DNA of 64,000 bases from JACRCT01 sp049841135 (GCA_049841135.1 JASGHK010000005.1:1488001-1552000), one strand, 5' to 3'. Shown: positions 37,510 to 48,176, numbered from the stretch's first letter. Numbers and translations are program-made. Notes: a model not told the origin generated them from the letters alone.

Positions 37510-40341
37510 TCAGCGCGCAGCGATCTCCGCGGACAGCGCGTCCATGGCCGCCAAGTCGCGGCGGAAGCGCTCGGCACCCAGCGCAGCGAGGTCGGCCCGG
37601 GCCCGCGTGACGAGTTCGCGGGCGCGCGGTCGGTCGTCCTTCTTTCCGGCTTCCCACAGCGCGCGGCCCAGAAGGAAGCGGGCCTGCGCCAGGTCGTAGT
37701 CCGCGCGGAAGCCCTTCTTGCCTTCGCCCTGGGCGATGACGCGCTCGAGCGGCGCCACCGCGGCCTTGGCCTCGCGCTTGGCGAGCAGGAGCCGGGCGGA
37801 GGTCAGGTCGAACTCGGCGCGCGAGAGGTCGTCGGCGGGCAGGGGCTGAAGGTTCTTCTGCGCCTGCTCGAGGTGCCCCTGCGCCGCCTCGATGCGGCCC
37901 AGCTCGAGCTCCACCGCGGCGACGTCGCACAGCGAGACCGCCACCTTGGGGCTCGTCGGGCCCATCGTCGCGATGCGGGCCGCGAGCGACTTCTCGAAGA
38001 AGCCGTGGGCCTCCTCGAAGCGGCCCAGCTCGGCCAGCGTCACCGCGATGTTGTTGAGCGCGGCCGCGGTGCGGAAGTGCGTCGGGCCCAGCCGGCGCTC
38101 GAAGGTCGAGAGGACCCGCCGGTACAGCGCCAAGGCTTCTTCGAAGCGGCCCAGCGCGAGCAGCACGTTGGCCTGTCCGTTGCGCGTGGTCGCCGCGAGG
38201 TCGGAGTCGGGGCCAGCCAGCTTCTCGCGCAAGGCGAGCGAGCGCTGGAACGCCGAGAGCGCCTCGGCGTTCTGGCCCATGGTCCGCAGCGCGCTGCCCA
38301 GGTGGTGCAGCGCTTCGGCCAGCCGAAGGCTGTTGGGCGAGGTCTTCTCGCGCGAGGTGAGCGCCTTGCGGAACCGCTCCACCGCCTCGGGCGCCTTGCC
38401 CTCGGCCTCGGCGAGCAGGCCCCAGGCGATGTCCAGGTCGGCGCGCAGCTCGACGTCGCCGCCGCTGCGGGTGATGAGCGCCTCGGCGATCCGCCCGAAC
38501 GTGCGCCCTTCGCCGAAGCGCAGCTCCCGCGCCCCGACCACCCGCACCAGCTGCATCGCCGCGCGCGCACCTGCGAGGTCGTGGCGCGCGCCCTGCGCCG
38601 TGACCAGCGCGTCGACCAGGGACTCCTCGGCCGGCCGCAGCTCGCCCGCCTCCTCCTGCAGCCGCCCCAGCACCTCCAGCGCCTCGGCGTGGACCGGCGG
38701 GTAGCCGAGCTCCTGGGCCGCCTTCGACGCGGCGTCCACCTTCTCGCGGGCCTGCTTGAGCTTGCCGGCGTGGAAGAGCGTGCGGCCTTCGTCGAGCTGC
38801 GTGCGCACCGCCTCGACCTTGGCGGCCAGCGCGAGGTCGGACGGCGGCTGCACCTGGGCGCTCAAGACCTCCGCGTCGGCGCAGGCCCGCAGGCTGGGCA
38901 GCGCCAGGAGTGCCTCGGGTGCCTTGCCCACCAGCTCCGGGTCGGGCCGGGCGAAGAGATCGAGCAGGGTGCGCAGGCCGGCGCGGCTGCGCTCCAGGCA
39001 GAGCATGCGCCGCCCCAGCATCTCGTCCGACTGGGTGCCGCGGACGCGGGTCGCCTCGCAGGCCTCGGTGCGCATCGCCGCCCAGCGCGAGGCGTAGTCC
39101 TCGACGCTCTGCTGCACGAGCTCGAAGGTCTGCGGGGCGTCGGCGTGCCCGGTGGCCAGGAACGCCTCGCGAAGGAGCTGCTGGCGCGCCGGGCTCCACA
39201 GCTCGTCGATCAGCTTGCGCGAGCCGCCGCACAGCTGGGCCGAGCGGCCGGGCAGCGTCGAGAGCACGCCGACGGCCGCCAGGACGATCAGCGCGGCCGC
39301 GGCGGAGAGGACCCGGCGGCGGCGCACCACCGTGGGGTCGGCGGCGAGCGCCTCGAGCAGCGCGTCGAGCGAGGGGTAGCGGTCGGCCGGCGCCACCGAC
39401 AGGCCGCGCACCAGCACCTTGCGCAGCCAGGGCGGGACCTTGGTCTGCTTGGGCGTCACCAGCTCGCCCGCGCCCGGGATGCCGGCGAAGGGGCGCACGC
39501 CGTAGAGCGCCTCCCAGAGCGCGACGCAGAAGCTGAACTGGTCGCAGCGGTGGTCGACCGCCTCGTCGCCGCGCAGCTGCTCGGGCGCCATGTAGGCGGG
39601 CGTGCCCACCACCACTCCGGCGCGCGTCACGCCGGCGTCGGAGGAGTCGACCGAGGAGAGGGGAGGAGGCGTGGCGGCGCGCACCGCCCGCGCCAGGCCG
39701 AAGTCGGTCACGCGCACGCGGCCGTCGGAGCCCATGAGCACGTTGTCGGGCTTGAAGTCCCGGTGGACGAGTCCCGCGCGGTGCGCGGCGGACAGGCCGG
39801 CGCCCGCCTGCAGCATCAGCGAGAGGATCTCCTGGACCGAGCGCTCCTTCTGCCGCAGCCAGGAGCGCAGCGTCCCGCCGTCGACCAGCTCCATGGCGAT
39901 GAAGACCTGGTCGGCGAACGTCCCCATGTCGTGCACGGCGACGACGTTGGGGTGCGAGAGCTTGGCCACCGCCTTGCCCTCGCGTAAGAGGCGAGCGCGG
40001 ATTTCGTCCCGCAGCTCTCCGTCGTCGGTGTCGTCGCGCACCAGCTTGACGGCGACCTTGCGGGCGAGCGTCGGGTCGTAGGCCGAGTAGACGACGCCCA
40101 TGCCGCCGGCGCCCAGGGCGTCGAGCAGCAGGTAGCGGCCGACCTCGGTGCCGCGGGCGAGCTGGGTCTTGGTGCTGGCGTCGCGGTCGCTGGGCGTCGT
40201 CGGGTCCACGCGGGCGGCGGCGGCGAGCAGCTCCAGGCACTTCGGGCAGCTGTCGACGTGCCGGCGCGCGGCCTCCAGCTCGGCTGGTGGGAGCGAGCCG
40301 TCCAAGAAGGCGAGGATGCCGTTCTCGTCGAGGCAGGGCAT
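37510..40341 (-). CDS. Ser/Thr protein kinase with zinc-finger-like N-terminus and TPR sensor
   Basis: 943 residues. N-terminal about 1-50: anti-sigma-type zinc-binding segment (RRHVDSCPKCLELL). About 70-335: Hanks-type kinase with glycine loop GAGGMGVVYSAYD, VAVKLV lysine, catalytic loop HRDFKPDNVLMGS, DFGLAR and APEQLRGDEAVDH. A single transmembrane helix (VLSAAAALIVLAAVGVLSTL) follows at about 345. The outer portion, about 480-920, is a chain of TPR-like helices (LRLAEALHHLGSALRTMGQN, TRNGQANVLLALGRFEEALA, AALNNIAVTLAELGRFEEAH). This architecture is the commonest kinase type in myxobacteria. TGCTAGGGT sits 11 bases before the ATG (leaderless-type). Substrate unknown. Confidence 0.93.
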   Translation of the reverse strand: MPCLDENGILAFLDGSLPPAELEAARRHVDSCPKCLELLAAAARVDPTTPSDRDASTKTQLARGTEVGRYLLLDALGAGGMGVVYSAYDPTLARKVAVKLVRDDTDDGELRDEIRARLLREGKAVAKLSHPNVVAVHDMGTFADQVFIAMELVDGGTLRSWLRQKERSVQEILSLMLQAGAGLSAAHRAGLVHRDFKPDNVLMGSDGRVRVTDFGLARAVRAATPPPLSSVDSSDAGVTRAGVVVGTPAYMAPEQLRGDEAVDHRCDQFSFCVALWEALYGVRPFAGIPGAGELVTPKQTKVPPWLRKVLVRGLSVAPADRYPSLDALLEALAADPTVVRRRRVLSAAAALIVLAAVGVLSTLPGRSAQLCGGSRKLIDELWSPARQQLLREAFLATGHADAPQTFELVQQSVEDYASRWAAMRTEACEATRVRGTQSDEMLGRRMLCLERSRAGLRTLLDLFARPDPELVGKAPEALLALPSLRACADAEVLSAQVQPPSDLALAAKVEAVRTQLDEGRTLFHAGKLKQAREKVDAASKAAQELGYPPVHAEALEVLGRLQEEAGELRPAEESLVDALVTAQGARHDLAGARAAMQLVRVVGARELRFGEGRTFGRIAEALITRSGGDVELRADLDIAWGLLAEAEGKAPEAVERFRKALTSREKTSPNSLRLAEALHHLGSALRTMGQNAEALSAFQRSLALREKLAGPDSDLAATTRNGQANVLLALGRFEEALALYRRVLSTFERRLGPTHFRTAAALNNIAVTLAELGRFEEAHGFFEKSLAARIATMGPTSPKVAVSLCDVAAVELELGRIEAAQGHLEQAQKNLQPLPADDLSRAEFDLTSARLLLAKREAKAAVAPLERVIAQGEGKKGFRADYDLAQARFLLGRALWEAGKKDDRPRARELVTRARADLAALGAERFRRDLAAMDALSAEIAAR

Positions 40342-40395
40342 GCAGGTCCGCCACCCTAGCAGGCGCGCCGCCCGCGGACGACCTGGGTCCCACCA

Positions 40396-40462
40396 GTCCC
40401 ATGCGTCCTATAGGTCGCATAGGTCCCGTGAGACTTATGGGACGAATGGGACAGATGGGATA
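40396..40462. repeat. Array of GTCCCATGC-type 9-bp units, inverted halves
   Basis: GTCCCATGC, GTCCTATAG, GTCGCATAG, GTCCCGTGA, then the reverse orientation TTATGGGAC, GAATGGGAC, AGATGGGAT. It lies between two divergently transcribed genes, so it is not only a terminator. Same family as 26438-26520 and 49983-50060. Confidence 0.72.
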
Positions 40463-40527
40463 CGACCCCGGCGCCGAGGCTCGGCGGTGGCTTCGCCAGG
40501 CGCCCCGAAAGGCAGCTGAGGCGTTGA

Positions 40528-40559
40528 TTGACCACCTAGGGAGCGGTTGCTACAACCGC
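40528..40559 (+). promoter_or_regulatory. pyrG promoter with palindrome over the -10 box
   Basis: TTGACC (40528-40533), a 17-bp spacer and TACAAC (40551-40556), about 78 bp before the GTG start. A perfect inverted repeat GCGGTTG-CTA-CAACCGC (40543-40559) covers the -10 box and looks like an operator. No regulator gene is adjacent. Confidence 0.6.
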
Positions 40560-40633
40560 CGCGAAAAACGAGACCCTGCCGGCTGTTCCTAGCCAGAGTC
40601 GGACCAGAGCACCCCCACGAGCGGAGGCGAAGC

Positions 40634-42243
<1,610 letters not shown>

Positions 42244-42259
<16 letters not shown>

Positions 42260-42306
42260 CGCGTCGGGCCTCCTACTGCCCTGGGCAGTGACCGGACCCG
42301 AAACGA
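42244..42306. repeat. Dispersed repeat overlapping the pyrG stop (third copy of the 21902 arm)
   Basis: GAGCCGCAAGCGTTAGCGCG and onward closely matches the arms at 21902-22079. It contains the palindrome ACTGCCCTGGGCAGT. It begins inside the last codons of pyrG, so the stop codon belongs to the repeat. Probable role: terminator. Confidence 0.8.
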
Positions 42307-42412
42307 GCAGTCGTTGACCTTGAGGTTGACGGCCTGACACCCCAAAGCTGTCGAGGCCGGCGCGCCTCAGACGCTCACTGCGCAAAGCTGCCCCCGGCGT
42401 GGAAGCCGGGCC

Positions 42413-42815
42413 CTACCCATTCGAGAACCTCCCGAACTCCAGGTCGCGCTCGCGGATGTGCGTGATGAGCCAGTTGCCGAGGTAGGTGCCCACCGTCTCG
42501 GCCAGCTTCTGCGTCGCGCCCTCCTCGTGGAAATCGCGCAGCAGGTCCTCGAGCGTCGCGGTCGAGCTCCCGGTGCTGGGACAGGTGAGCCTGGAGCGCC
42601 GGGTATCCCGCGGCGGCCATCAGCCTCTCCTCGGTGGCGAAGTGCTCCCGGGTGTAGTCGGAGAGGAAGTCGAGCGTGCGGCCGATCTCGGTGGCGCCGC
42701 GCTTGGCGTCGATGGCGGTGGCGACGTCGTTGAACCGCTGGATCCAGGTCTTGTGCTGCTCGTCGATCTCCGAGAGACCCACGGCCAGGTCGCTGCTCCA
42801 GGCAAGCGTCTTCAT
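42413..42815 (-). pseudogene. Bacteriohemerythrin, frameshifted
   Basis: Oxygen- or metal-sensing di-iron four-helix protein. Iron ligand motifs are present in order: W (LAWSSDLAVGLSEIDEQH), HFATEERLM, and HLSQHRE. After the frame break the next family block is ITHIRERDLEFGRF with the final H and D ligands. The coding strand reads GGGAGCTCGACC at the break (42564-42568 on +). Without the extra C it continues STATLEDLLRDFHEEGATQK, a normal third helix, for a total of 134 residues, the family size. Cytosolic. Probably O2 delivery or sensing. Lies 60 bp before the next minus-strand gene's 3' end. Confidence 0.82.
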
Positions 42816-42874
42816 CCGAGAGTCCTTTGAGAGGGCGCCAGGAGAGAACGCTAACGAGGAGGGCAGGGGCGACG

Positions 42875-43735
42875 CTATTTCCGCTTCGTCGCGGGTCGAG
42901 CCTTCTTCGCTCCGGGCTTCGCCTTGCTCGAGGGCGCCTTCGACGCCTTCTTCGCCGAGCGCGCGGGCTTTCGATCGCCCGCCTTCTCATTCGCGCCCGG
43001 GGCGATGGAGAGCGCGGCGACCAAGCGCTGGAGCGCGGGAACCACCTTGCTCAGCTCACGGGTCCAACGCTCCACGCGGGGACCGAAGAAGGCCGGCGCC
43101 CCGCTCTTCTGGACCGCGCGGGTGTAGGCCGCCAGGAGGAGCGTCGCCTCGCGCTTCGCCTCGTCCGGATGGCCCTTCGCGCGGGCCCTGAGCGAACAGA
43201 GCTCCCGCCCGACGTACGCGGCGAACATCTCCATCAACCAGGGCGAACGCGGCTTGGTGGCGAAGGCCTCGGCTCCGGAGTTCGCCCGCCGCGCGTTGTG
43301 GAGCGCATTCCAGACGGCCTTCTCGGACTTCTCGGCGAACTTCTCCGCGAACGCGACGACGTTGTCTTCGAGGTCGTCTCCGAAGAGCATCATCCGCTCG
43401 AGGAACGGACTTCCCGCTCCCGGCGCCGGGCAGCGCTTCTCCCAGGTCTTCAGACCCTTGCGAACGACCGCCGCGCTGTCGGCGAACTCCGCCTGCTTGC
43501 CGTGCTCGTCGATGTCGCCGGCGATGGCCCGCAGGCCGCTGCAGACGATGCGGGCCACCTCGTCGGACTTCTCGCCCGCCGTCAGGAGCTCGTCGCCCAG
43601 CTCGAGGATCCGCTCCGGCCAGAGACGGGGGACTTGCCGGGCGAAGGCCTGCAGCGCCTCCGACGTCTTGGGCACTGCGATCGGCTTGTGCAGCTCTTCG
43701 ATGAGGCCTTCGGCTTCGTACTGGTCGAGGTACAT
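42875..43735 (-). CDS. Hypothetical protein with Lys/Ala-rich histone-like tail
   Basis: 286 residues from ATG 43735. About 1-230 is a helical domain with no known motif; blocks are LIEELHKPIAVPKTSEALQ, WPERILELGDELLTAGEKSD and RVERWTRELSKVVPALQRLV. The last 40 residues are Lys/Ala/Ser/Pro-rich (KPARSAKKASKAPSSKAKPG), much like the tail of the cNMP-domain protein at 31109. No signal peptide or membrane helix. DNA or RNA contact through the tail is a possible inference. A GGGAGAG motif precedes the start. Confidence 0.75.
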   Translation of the reverse strand: MYLDQYEAEGLIEELHKPIAVPKTSEALQAFARQVPRLWPERILELGDELLTAGEKSDEVARIVCSGLRAIAGDIDEHGKQAEFADSAAVVRKGLKTWEKRCPAPGAGSPFLERMMLFGDDLEDNVVAFAEKFAEKSEKAVWNALHNARRANSGAEAFATKPRSPWLMEMFAAYVGRELCSLRARAKGHPDEAKREATLLLAAYTRAVQKSGAPAFFGPRVERWTRELSKVVPALQRLVAALSIAPGANEKAGDRKPARSAKKASKAPSSKAKPGAKKARPATKRK

Positions 43736-43974
43736 GCGGCACTCTCTCCCGCTGGGAATCGGATGAACGAGGGGCGGAGTCTGCCCGAAGCAGCGGGGGT
43801 CGGCCACGCCCTAGCAGCCCACGCCTGTCGGCTGCCAAACCCCTTGAAGCATTCCAGGGTTGCGGACTAGTCTCGCCGCGCTCTTGTGATGGAGCATCGC
43901 TGGGAAGGAAACCTCGCGCGGTGAGTTGAAGCATCGGAGGGGGGCGAGGGGCCCCAGCGACAAGGCGGTGACGG

Positions 43975-44484
43975 ATGGCACTGTGGGGAAAGAAGCCTGA
44001 GCCGGGCCCTGCGCCCGCTGCAACCCCCGAGACGAGACCGGCGGAGCAGCCGCAGCCGCCCCCGAAGAAGGAGAGCTTCATCATGGCGTTGGGCAAGCGC
44101 GAGGACGAAGTGCCGCGCGGCGGCGGCGACGTGAATGCGGTGCTGGGACGCGGCACGGAGTTCACCGGCAAGCTGACCTTCGAAGGCGAGGTCCGCATCG
44201 CCGGCCGCTTCACCGGCGAGATCTTCTCCAAGGACCGCCTGCAGATCGACGACGGCGCCAAGGTCCAGGCCGAGATCACCGCGGGCGTGGTCGTCGTCTA
44301 CGGCGAGATCACCGGCAACATCAAGGCGACCTCGGTCGTCGAGCTGAAGTCCACCGCCAAGGTCAAGGGCAACATCGAGACCCCGGCGCTGATCATCGAG
44401 AAGGGCGTCATCTTCGAGGGCTCCTGCAAGATGGAGAACCTCGGCAAGACCGGCGCGCCGCCGACCTCGTCGGACAAGAAGTAG
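43975..44484 (+). CDS. Bactofilin
   Basis: 169-residue polymerising cytoskeletal protein of the bactofilin (DUF583) family. The N-terminal Pro-rich leader (KPEPGPAPAATPETRPAEQP) is followed by the beta-helical core: VLGRGTEFTGKLTFEGEVRI, GRFTGEIFSKDRLQIDDGAK, and VYGEITGNIKATSVVELKST. Bactofilins organise ParABS and cell-wall functions in myxobacteria. Start ATG 43975 is in good context, but I see no strong Shine-Dalgarno. A strong terminator follows at 44499. Which paralogue (BacM, BacN, BacO, BacP) is unclear. Confidence 0.92.
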   Translation: MALWGKKPEPGPAPAATPETRPAEQPQPPPKKESFIMALGKREDEVPRGGGDVNAVLGRGTEFTGKLTFEGEVRIAGRFTGEIFSKDRLQIDDGAKVQAEITAGVVVVYGEITGNIKATSVVELKSTAKVKGNIETPALIIEKGVIFEGSCKMENLGKTGAPPTSSDKK

Positions 44485-44498
44485 TCCGACCAAGCCAC

Positions 44499-44573
44499 AA
44501 GGCCCGATGGCTGCAGACGTCACGCCTGCGATGCGCAGGCGCGAGGCCTGCTCCCACCGGGCTTCTTGTTTCT
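44499..44573 (+). terminator. Large hairpin with T-rich end after bactofilin
   Basis: The outer stem AAGGCCCG (44499-44506) pairs with CGGGCTT (44558-44564) with one bulge. The inner stem CGCCTGCG / CGCAGGCG (44523-44541) has a 3-base loop. It is followed by CTTCTTGTTTCTG, the closest thing to a T tract in the window. It also lies before the convergent response regulator gene. Confidence 0.75.
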
Positions 44574-44598
44574 GGGCGGTCCGTGGCGGAAGGACGGC

Positions 44599-44970
44599 CT
44601 ACCGGCAGTAGCGCTTGACCAGCCCCAGCAGCGTGTCGATCTCGATGGGCTTGCGCAGCCAGCCGCTGGCGCCCAGGGACTCGGCCTTCTGCTGGAGGTT
44701 GCCGTCGGCGCTCACCACCACCACCGGGATGGATGCCAGCGCCGGCACCTTGCGCTGCTCGGCGGCGAACTGCCAGCCGCTCATCACCGGCATCATCAGG
44801 TCCAGGAGGATGAGGCGGGGCCGGGCCCCGTCGTTGAGCGCGTCGATGGCCTCGCGGCCGTTGGCGGCGCCGCCGACGGAGTAGCCCTCGTCCTCCAGGA
44901 CCTCCGTGAGCACGTCTCGGATGTCGAAGTCGTCCTCGACGATGAAGACGTCCAGCTTCTTCGCCGCCAT
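44599..44970 (-). CDS. Single-domain response regulator (receiver only)
   Basis: 123 residues, a lone REC domain. Acidic pocket EDD at about 12-14, phospho-acceptor Asp in LILLDLMMPVMSG (about 55), Ser/Thr switch VVSADGN, and conserved Lys in LRKPIEID. No output domain, so it acts through a partner kinase or protein contact. GAGGAAACAC before the ATG is a plausible Shine-Dalgarno. No cognate kinase is adjacent. Confidence 0.92.
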   Translation of the reverse strand: MAAKKLDVFIVEDDFDIRDVLTEVLEDEGYSVGGAANGREAIDALNDGARPRLILLDLMMPVMSGWQFAAEQRKVPALASIPVVVVSADGNLQQKAESLGASGWLRKPIEIDTLLGLVKRYCR

Positions 44971-45073
44971 GTGTTTCCTCGCTCGGTCGGACTCCTCTTA
45001 TGCGCCGATCGTGCGGTGCCGGCACGGCCAAGAACGTCGGTCCGGCAAGAGTGTTGGGGAGCGAGCAGACCTC

Positions 45074-45079
45074 TATAAT
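45074..45079 (+). promoter_or_regulatory. Consensus -10 box TATAAT of a leaderless transcript
   Basis: TATAAT ends 11 bases before the ATG at 45091, with no Shine-Dalgarno between. GTGTTG 17 bases upstream is a weak -35. Part of the pattern seen at other genes here. Confidence 0.55.
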
Positions 45080-45090
45080 CCCGGGCCTCC

Positions 45091-46071
45091 ATGAGCCTCG
45101 GCGACAAGCTCAAGCTGGCGCGGTTGCTGGCGCACCTGGTCCGGCCCGACGAGGGCGGCGCGGACCGCCGGCTCGTCGAGGAGTGCCACACGGCCGCGGG
45201 AGGCGCGCGCTACGACCTGTACCGTCCGGTCGAGCAGCCGCGCAGCCTGCTGGTCGCCGTGCACGGCGGAGAGCGGACCGGGTGGAAGAACGCACGGCTG
45301 GTCGGCTTCGCCCGCGCGCTCGCCCGCTGCGGGGCGGCCTGCGCGGTCCCGGAGCTGGCCGGGCTGGCCCGCAGCGCGTTCGACCTCGCCGACCTGGACT
45401 CGCTGGAGGCGGCGTGCCTGGACTGCGGCCAGCGGATCGGCGCCCGGCCCGGGATGGTCGGCTTCAGCTATGGCGGCGGCTACGCGCTCACGGCGGCTTC
45501 GAGGAAGAAGCTCGCGGGGCAGCTGCGCTTCGTGGTCACCGTCGGCGCCTTCCACGATCTCGGTGGGCTGCTCGACTGGTATGCCCAGCACCAGGGCGAG
45601 GAGCCCAGGACCGACCTCGAGTGGGACGACGCCATCTGGCTCAAGCTGGTGATGGCCTGGTGGTTCCGCGGGCCGCTGGGCTTGTCGCCCGAGCTGTGCG
45701 CCGAGCTTCAGACGCAGCTCGACGGCTACTGCGACGAGGAGGACGTGGGCAAGAAGCGCGCGTTCTTCGAGCGACGCCTGCGCCCGCTCGACGTGTTCGA
45801 GCGGGTGGCGCGAACCGTGGATCGCCAGGTGCTGGCGGAGCTGTCGCCTGCGGGCCGGGGAAGCGCCATCGGCTGCCCGGTCACGCTCATCCACGACCGG
45901 TACGACGGCATCACCCCGCTGCGAGAGGGCGAGCGGCTGCACCAGGAGATCGCCGGGTCGAAGCTGGTGGTGACCGAAGTCCTGGCGCACATCACGCCGC
46001 TGCGGGCGCTCGACCTGCCCGCGCTCCTGCGGCTGTCGAGCGCGCTCGAGCCGTTGGTCGGCGACCGCTAG
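45091..46071 (+). CDS. Alpha/beta-fold hydrolase (dienelactone-hydrolase-like)
   Basis: 326 residues, cytosolic. Alpha/beta-hydrolase features: oxyanion segment LLVAVHGGERTGWKN, nucleophile elbow MVGFSYGGGYAL (GxSxG), and a late Asp in GCPVTLIHDRYDGITPL followed by a His in VLAHITPL as the triad. No signal peptide. The substrate is unknown, and the family includes dienelactone hydrolases, esterases and peptidase S15-like enzymes. The gene has its own promoter-like TATAAT. Confidence 0.85.
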   Translation: MSLGDKLKLARLLAHLVRPDEGGADRRLVEECHTAAGGARYDLYRPVEQPRSLLVAVHGGERTGWKNARLVGFARALARCGAACAVPELAGLARSAFDLADLDSLEAACLDCGQRIGARPGMVGFSYGGGYALTAASRKKLAGQLRFVVTVGAFHDLGGLLDWYAQHQGEEPRTDLEWDDAIWLKLVMAWWFRGPLGLSPELCAELQTQLDGYCDEEDVGKKRAFFERRLRPLDVFERVARTVDRQVLAELSPAGRGSAIGCPVTLIHDRYDGITPLREGERLHQEIAGSKLVVTEVLAHITPLRALDLPALLRLSSALEPLVGDR

Positions 46072-46086
46072 CGCTATCCTCCCGGC

Positions 46087-47187
46087 ATGCGAACCTGCGC
46101 GTTCCTAGTCGCCCTCCTCCTCGCGGCCTGCGGCTCCAACCCCAAGACCAATGGCACTGACGCCTCGGCTGCCAGTGACTCCGGAAGCAGCAGGCTCGAT
46201 GCGTCCGGATCGACCGCAGGGCTCGATGCGTCTTCGTCCCTCGACGCCAGCCCAGCGCCTGACGCCTCGACGCCCGTGGCCGATGCCGGGGCCGTCGCGC
46301 CCGACGCCTCGCTCGCGACGCTCCGCACCTGCCCCGGGGTCGCCGACTGCTTCCTGCTCACCCCCGTCGAGACCGGGCTGCCCGACTCGGGGAAGGGCGC
46401 CACCGAGAACCACATCGCCCTCGTGCCCGCGGCCGCCGCGGCCAAAGGCCGCTTGCTCGTCTTCCTGAATGGCAGCGGCGGCACTCCCGCGGGCGCGGTC
46501 GCGACGACGACCAACAACTTCTACACGGCGGCCCGAGACGCGGGGCTGCACGTGCTGGCGCTGAGCTACCGCAGCGACGTCGCGGTGGGCATCCTCTGTC
46601 CGCCTTCTCTCGCCAACCGCGACGGCTGCTACGAGCCCACCCGCCTGACCTTGCTCGCCGGCCAGCTTCAGGCCGGCGCGGCTGCGGGAGTCGCCGACAT
46701 CCAGCCGGACGAAGGCGTCTTCGCGCGGCTGGCCGCAGCGCTGTCCACGCTCGCCGCGGCCGACCCCGGCGGAGGCTGGAGCGCCTTCCTCGACGGCGCC
46801 CAGGCCGACCCGGAGCAGGCCATCCGCTGGAACCTCGTCTGGGCCTCAGGCCACTCGCAGGGTGGTGGCCACGCGGCGCTGCTCGGCAAGCGGCTGCCGC
46901 TGGACCGGGTCATCTCTCTCGCCGCGCCCTGCGATGCGGTGGCCTCCTCGCCGGCGACGTGGATGACCCGGACCGCCACCTTCCAGACCGAGGCGAGCCG
47001 CTTCTACGGCCTGGCCTCCTCGCAGGACACCACCATCTGCCCCATGCACGCCGCGGCCTGGACGGCGCTCGAGCTCCCCACCGCGAACCAGAACGACGCG
47101 GCCCAGCTCTGCGCGGGCGTGGACGCGCACTCGGCGCCGCTCAAGTGCACGGCCAACTCCGGGCTCTGGCAGGAGCTGTTCAAGTAG
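46087..47187 (+). CDS. Secreted lipoprotein alpha/beta hydrolase
   Basis: 366 residues. N-terminal lipoprotein signal (CAFLVALLLAACGSN, lipobox LAAC), then a low-complexity Ala/Ser/Asp linker typical of myxobacterial surface lipoproteins. The catalytic domain has LLVFLNGSGGTPAGAV, the nucleophile elbow WASGHSQGGGHAALLGK (GxSxGG), and a late His in AGVDAHSAPLK. Probably an extracellular or periplasmic esterase. Its stop is 9 bp from the convergent ICMT-like gene. GCTATCCT lies 6 bases before the ATG, so leaderless transcription is likely. Confidence 0.83.
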   Translation: MRTCAFLVALLLAACGSNPKTNGTDASAASDSGSSRLDASGSTAGLDASSSLDASPAPDASTPVADAGAVAPDASLATLRTCPGVADCFLLTPVETGLPDSGKGATENHIALVPAAAAAKGRLLVFLNGSGGTPAGAVATTTNNFYTAARDAGLHVLALSYRSDVAVGILCPPSLANRDGCYEPTRLTLLAGQLQAGAAAGVADIQPDEGVFARLAAALSTLAAADPGGGWSAFLDGAQADPEQAIRWNLVWASGHSQGGGHAALLGKRLPLDRVISLAAPCDAVASSPATWMTRTATFQTEASRFYGLASSQDTTICPMHAAAWTALELPTANQNDAAQLCAGVDAHSAPLKCTANSGLWQELFK

Positions 47188-47196
47188 GCGAGACAG

Positions 47197-47850
47197 CTAG
47201 AAGACGAAGGGGATGAAGCGCCAGCGGGTGCGCTGCATGTACTCCGCATAGGCGGGATCCTGCGAGGCGAGGAACTTCTCCTCCAGCAGCGCGCGCACGA
47301 CGTAGCAGCCGGTGGAGGCCACGAAGAGCACGGCCGGCTGCCAGGTGAGGTGGCTCACCAGGAACCCCACCCGCAGCAGGATGTCGGTGGCGTACATCGG
47401 GTGGCGCACCACCCGGTAGAGGAAGCGTGTCTCCACCTTGCGCAGCGCGATGAGGATCCCGAACGAGCGCCCCAGGTTGACCACCGTGGCCAGCCCCAGC
47501 AGGTTGGCCGCGAAGACGATGATCGCCGAGGCGGTGTGTGCCGCAGGCCCGCCGGTGGTCGGAGCGCCCACGAAGAACACGCCGGAGAAGAACGCCGCGA
47601 GCGCCACCGCCTGGTGCAAGAGGTTCCGGTTCACCGCGCGGTGCGGGCGCCGCAGCAGGATGAAGCCCAGCAGCACCACGTTCTGGACGACGAAGGAGAC
47701 CTCTACGTAGTCCAGACGGCCCTCGCGCCAGACCTTGTGGAGATCGGCCCCCATCGCCACGGCAAAGAAGGCGAAGAGCCCCACGTTGAAGATCCGCTGG
47801 CCGTACCGCTCGAGCACCTCGCGGACCTCGGATCGCAGGGCGTCGAACAT
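47197..47850 (-). CDS. Isoprenylcysteine carboxyl methyltransferase/PEMT-family membrane enzyme
   Basis: 217 residues, polytopic (about five helices). It carries the ICMT/PEMT hallmark RVVRHPMYATDILLR (the RHPxY motif binding S-adenosylmethionine) and the C-terminal ALLEEKFLA...YAEYMQRTRWRFIPFVF with the conserved EE and YxxY. Family members methylate lipid or prenylcysteine targets from the membrane. The target in this organism is not known. Confidence 0.85.
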   Translation of the reverse strand: MFDALRSEVREVLERYGQRIFNVGLFAFFAVAMGADLHKVWREGRLDYVEVSFVVQNVVLLGFILLRRPHRAVNRNLLHQAVALAAFFSGVFFVGAPTTGGPAAHTASAIIVFAANLLGLATVVNLGRSFGILIALRKVETRFLYRVVRHPMYATDILLRVGFLVSHLTWQPAVLFVASTGCYVVRALLEEKFLASQDPAYAEYMQRTRWRFIPFVF

Positions 47851-48176
47851 GGCGCCATCCTGCCGCGGCTTCCGGACCGTGGTCCATCAGCCGGTGGATC
47901 ACGCGGGTCAAGATTGCCGGCGGTGCCATTGGCCTCGTTGTAGACGAGACCTGAGGATCTGGCGTGCGCCAAGTGCCTGATTTCATTGGGCGCCGTTTTC
48001 CAAATAGCTGATCTTGCTGGGGATGTCCTGAGACCCCGTCTACGATCTGTCGCAGGCGCTTCGACCTGCCTGCGACCGAGCCCGGCACTATCGGTGCGAC
48101 CTGTCGCGGCTGCCTCCATCAGTGTTTTGAAGGGCGCAGAACCGAGCCCCAAGACCTGGAAGTCGAGGAGGGATGC
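47851..48176. other. 326-bp gene-free region with the inverted 28-bp repeat
   Basis: No gene supported. It holds the second copy of the 28-bp dispersed repeat at 48095-48122 (inverted) and, before it, AAATAGCTGATCTTGCTGGG-type sequence that could be remains of an old element. A weak Shine-Dalgarno (GAGGAGGG) sits just before the next gene. Confidence 0.55.
48095..48122. repeat. 28-bp dispersed repeat, copy 2 (inverted)
   Basis: Reverse complement of 36589-36616 with one mismatch. Located in the 5' region of the secreted-protein gene at 48177. Confidence 0.55.

Noticed and set aside
47851..48176. Insertion sequence remnant
   Set aside because: Only a 28-bp repeat is shared with the other locus. 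No terminal inverted repeats or transposase fragment could be recognised.
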